A DNA stretch of 64,000 nt, from assembly GCA_964478625.1 (NCBI GenBank), contig CAYZJH010000010.1, positions 21,443 through 85,442 on the forward strand, read 5' to 3'. This stretch comes from SKZT01 sp964478625 (GTDB lineage Bacteria; Desulfobacterota; Desulfobacteria; Desulfobacterales; SKZT01). Below the pieces are notes generated by a model. It was not told where the DNA came from. It saw only the letters and a program-made list of their open reading frames with translations, and did no database searches. Below, one piece after another: positions 62,693 through 64,000 of the stretch (positions are counted from its first letter, which is position 1; every line of letters begins with the position of its first letter). Made by a program: the position numbers and the translations under genes.

Positions 62693-63321
62693 TTACGTAG
62701 GTTTGATGTTCCGGTTTGTCCGGAACATGTTTTTAGGATCCCATTTGGATTTAACCGCAACAAGTTGTTTGAATCCATTGCCAAAGGCAGCCTCAATCCG
62801 GTCGGGACCTTCATCCGCTGTTTGGAAGTTGATGTAGGTGCCCCCGGTGGAGAAGGATTTCATAGGGTGAGTCCTGTAATACCGGTAAGTGAAATGAATC
62901 CAAGGACAGTGGCAAGGCCATAAACCTTCGTTTCGCGATCCATATCGCCCACCAGGCAACCGGACTGCGCGTGAGCGATCTTTCTTTTCGGGTCTACCCA
63001 TACACCTCGCATCAACGACATATCGAGCATCAGGGCACTGTCAGCGATGGCAAGACCCGCGATATTGTGTCCCCCACCTTTAATGGAGAGAAGAATGTCG
63101 TTTTCTTGTGCAAACTGCACGCAAGCGATCACGTCGGCTACACCGAGGCATCGGGCTATTGCGGCAGGCCTTCTGTCGATCATTCCGTTCCAGATGGTTC
63201 GGGATTGTTCGTAGCCTGTATCGCCGGGAAAAAACATCTGCCCGTGAAGACGTGTCTTTAAGCTTTCAAATATTTCCTGGCTTAAATCGATCTCATGGCC
63301 TTGGGTGGTTATCGCTTTCAT
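62693..63321 (-). pseudogene. Internally deleted FAD-linked oxidase (berberine-bridge-like)
   Basis: The N-terminal frame (63321 to 62860, 153 residues) carries the PCMH-type FAD-binding start, with IKGGGHNIAGLAIAD and the QSGCLVGDMDRETKVYGLATVLG region, and stops at TGA 62860-62862. The next frame then encodes the normal C-terminus of the same family (THPMKSFSTGGTYINFQ...KSKWDPKNMFRTNRNIKPT, stop at 62693). About 250 residues of the middle are absent and the junction is frameshifted, so the substrate domain is lost. A ribosome site (AAAGGAA) remains before ATG 63321. Former role: flavin-dependent oxidation of an unknown substrate. Confidence 0.85.
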
Positions 63322-63499
63322 GACTTGGTATTCCTTTCCGTTGATTCAATAATCAGGTCAACCTGTTGATAAAATATGATTTTGATGGGTTTGCAGATTT
63401 CGGGGGTTCGGATATCGTTATATTTAGATACGAGATATCCATCAGAGATACCTGTTTGGGATTGAACCGTTTAATGGTAGCCGCGGGTGGGTTTCAGTG

Positions 63500-63529
63500 A
63501 GAAAAAGGGCGGGAAAAAATCCCGTCCTT
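63500..63529 (-). terminator. Terminator after the 52-residue gene
   Basis: On the minus strand AAGGACGGGA-TTTTT-TCCCGCCCTT (one G-U pair) is followed by TTTCTC. It lies 48 bases after the stop of the small gene at 63577, in the correct orientation. Confidence 0.7.
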
Positions 63530-63576
63530 ATTGTTTATGTCTTTTCAGAAGGTGTCCCTTCAGAAAGTGATCACCC

Positions 63577-63735
63577 TTAACATCTTTCGATGAATTTTTT
63601 AAGGATGTCCCTCTCCTGATGCAAATCAACCTTCATGTCATATTTTTCAGTTTTTACGATTTCCCCCCTCAAATCTCTGAGATATATGTTAAGGGCGTTG
63701 CACACAACCTTTTTTTCATCTTCCATAAGTTGCAT
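63577..63735 (-). CDS. Small helical protein of 52 residues
   Basis: Reading ATG 63735 behind GGGAGGTAA gives a charged, helix-prone 52-residue product (MQLMEDEKKVVCNALNIY...RDILKKFIERC). A terminator follows 48 bases after the stop. A strong ribosome site plus a matched terminator on such a short frame makes it a credible gene that automatic callers tend to skip. No family recognised. It precedes the FAD-oxidase pseudogene on the same strand. Confidence 0.65.
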   Translation of the reverse strand: MQLMEDEKKVVCNALNIYLRDLRGEIVKTEKYDMKVDLHQERDILKKFIERC

Positions 63736-63882
63736 TTCATTTACCTCCCTGGGTTTTTGGGTTTACCGACACCTATCGTCGATTCAGACAGGTCACAACC
63801 GGCAGTTGTTGAATAACAAAGAATTCTTGAATATTCTTTACTTAAGAGACAAAAGTTCTCATAAGTACCTGGAACTTATTAT

Positions 63883-63993
63883 TATCGATTTTATTGTATC
63901 ATCATTCCGGCGAAGGCCCAGTAACGCCAAGTTAAAGTCCTATCTAAAGCCGGCATCAAGGCCGAAAACGGTTTCTTGCATGTCATTCTGAGG
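63883..63993. repeat. Repeat-derived end segment (partial copies)
   Basis: TATCGATTTTATTGTATCATCATTCCGGCGAAGGCC at 63883-63918 matches 9176-9210 with few mismatches. It is followed by CCGGCATCAAGGCC and then the start of another TGTCATTCTGAGG element (63981). The remaining stretch 63736-63882 shows no gene. Confidence 0.6.
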
Positions 63994-64000
63994 GAGCGTT

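Overview
The window suggests a sulfate-reducer-like member of the Desulfobacterota (former Deltaproteobacteria). The evidence is a short selenocysteine-type HdrA, a NuoE/NuoF/HdrA electron-transfer operon, response-regulator proteins typical of these operons, and dispersed palindromic repeats of the GTCATTCCGG...CCGGCATGAC and TGTCATTCTGAGG kinds. This placement is inference: there is no rRNA or other marker gene here.

Layout. (1) 1-8150, plus strand: an electron-transfer operon. It starts with the end of a two-receiver regulator carrying duplicated Cys modules. Next come a 127-residue HdrA N-terminal half with an in-frame TGA read as selenocysteine, a NuoE-like protein, a NuoF-like protein, and a 1084-residue NuoG-N/HdrA fusion, closed by a terminator. 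The fusion lacks exactly the HdrA segment that the short gene encodes, so the first HdrA appears to be split over two genes. (2) 8151-9369: a QueG-like iron-sulfur protein, then repeats including a MITE-like element. (3) 9370-59936, minus strand: a very large contractile injection system (eCIS, Afp/PVC-type) locus. Transcription runs from about 59.9 kb downwards. The structural block (59.6 to 38.7 kb) encodes an AAA+ ATPase, DUF4157 protein, Pvc16-type cap, two sheaths, two tubes, assembly proteins, LysM hub protein, a split VgrG (gpD and gpV), PAAR tip, gp25, two baseplate J proteins, gpI and a fibre. The accessory block (38.3 to 9.4 kb) encodes a zinc metalloprotease, a trypsin-like protease with a stand-alone copy of its N-terminal domain, a GH19-type muramidase/chitinase, a giant beta-rich protein, a PhoD-like phosphatase, an isochorismatase-type hydrolase, a GDPD phosphodiesterase, a patatin phospholipase and a methyltransferase. 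(4) 59937-64000: an upstream region with a TGTAACAT palindrome, a lipoprotein, an endonuclease/exonuclease/phosphatase (EEP) family enzyme, repeats, an internally deleted FAD-oxidase pseudogene, and a 52-residue gene with its own terminator.

The most unusual feature is a pair of adjacent genes in the accessory block (26671-33994) that encode the cytoplasmic domain of the type III secretion/flagellar export gate protein FlhA/SctV (FHIPEP family) without its export channel. One is a soluble protein with one full and one degenerate copy. The other is an 1821-residue membrane-anchored TPR/coiled-coil protein ending in the same domain. No other flagellar or type III gene is present. In type III systems this domain receives chaperone-bound substrates, so a role in selecting or loading cargo for the contractile particle is a reasonable hypothesis, but only a hypothesis. 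The accessory enzymes, several of them lipid- or phosphodiester-cleaving, are natural cargo candidates.
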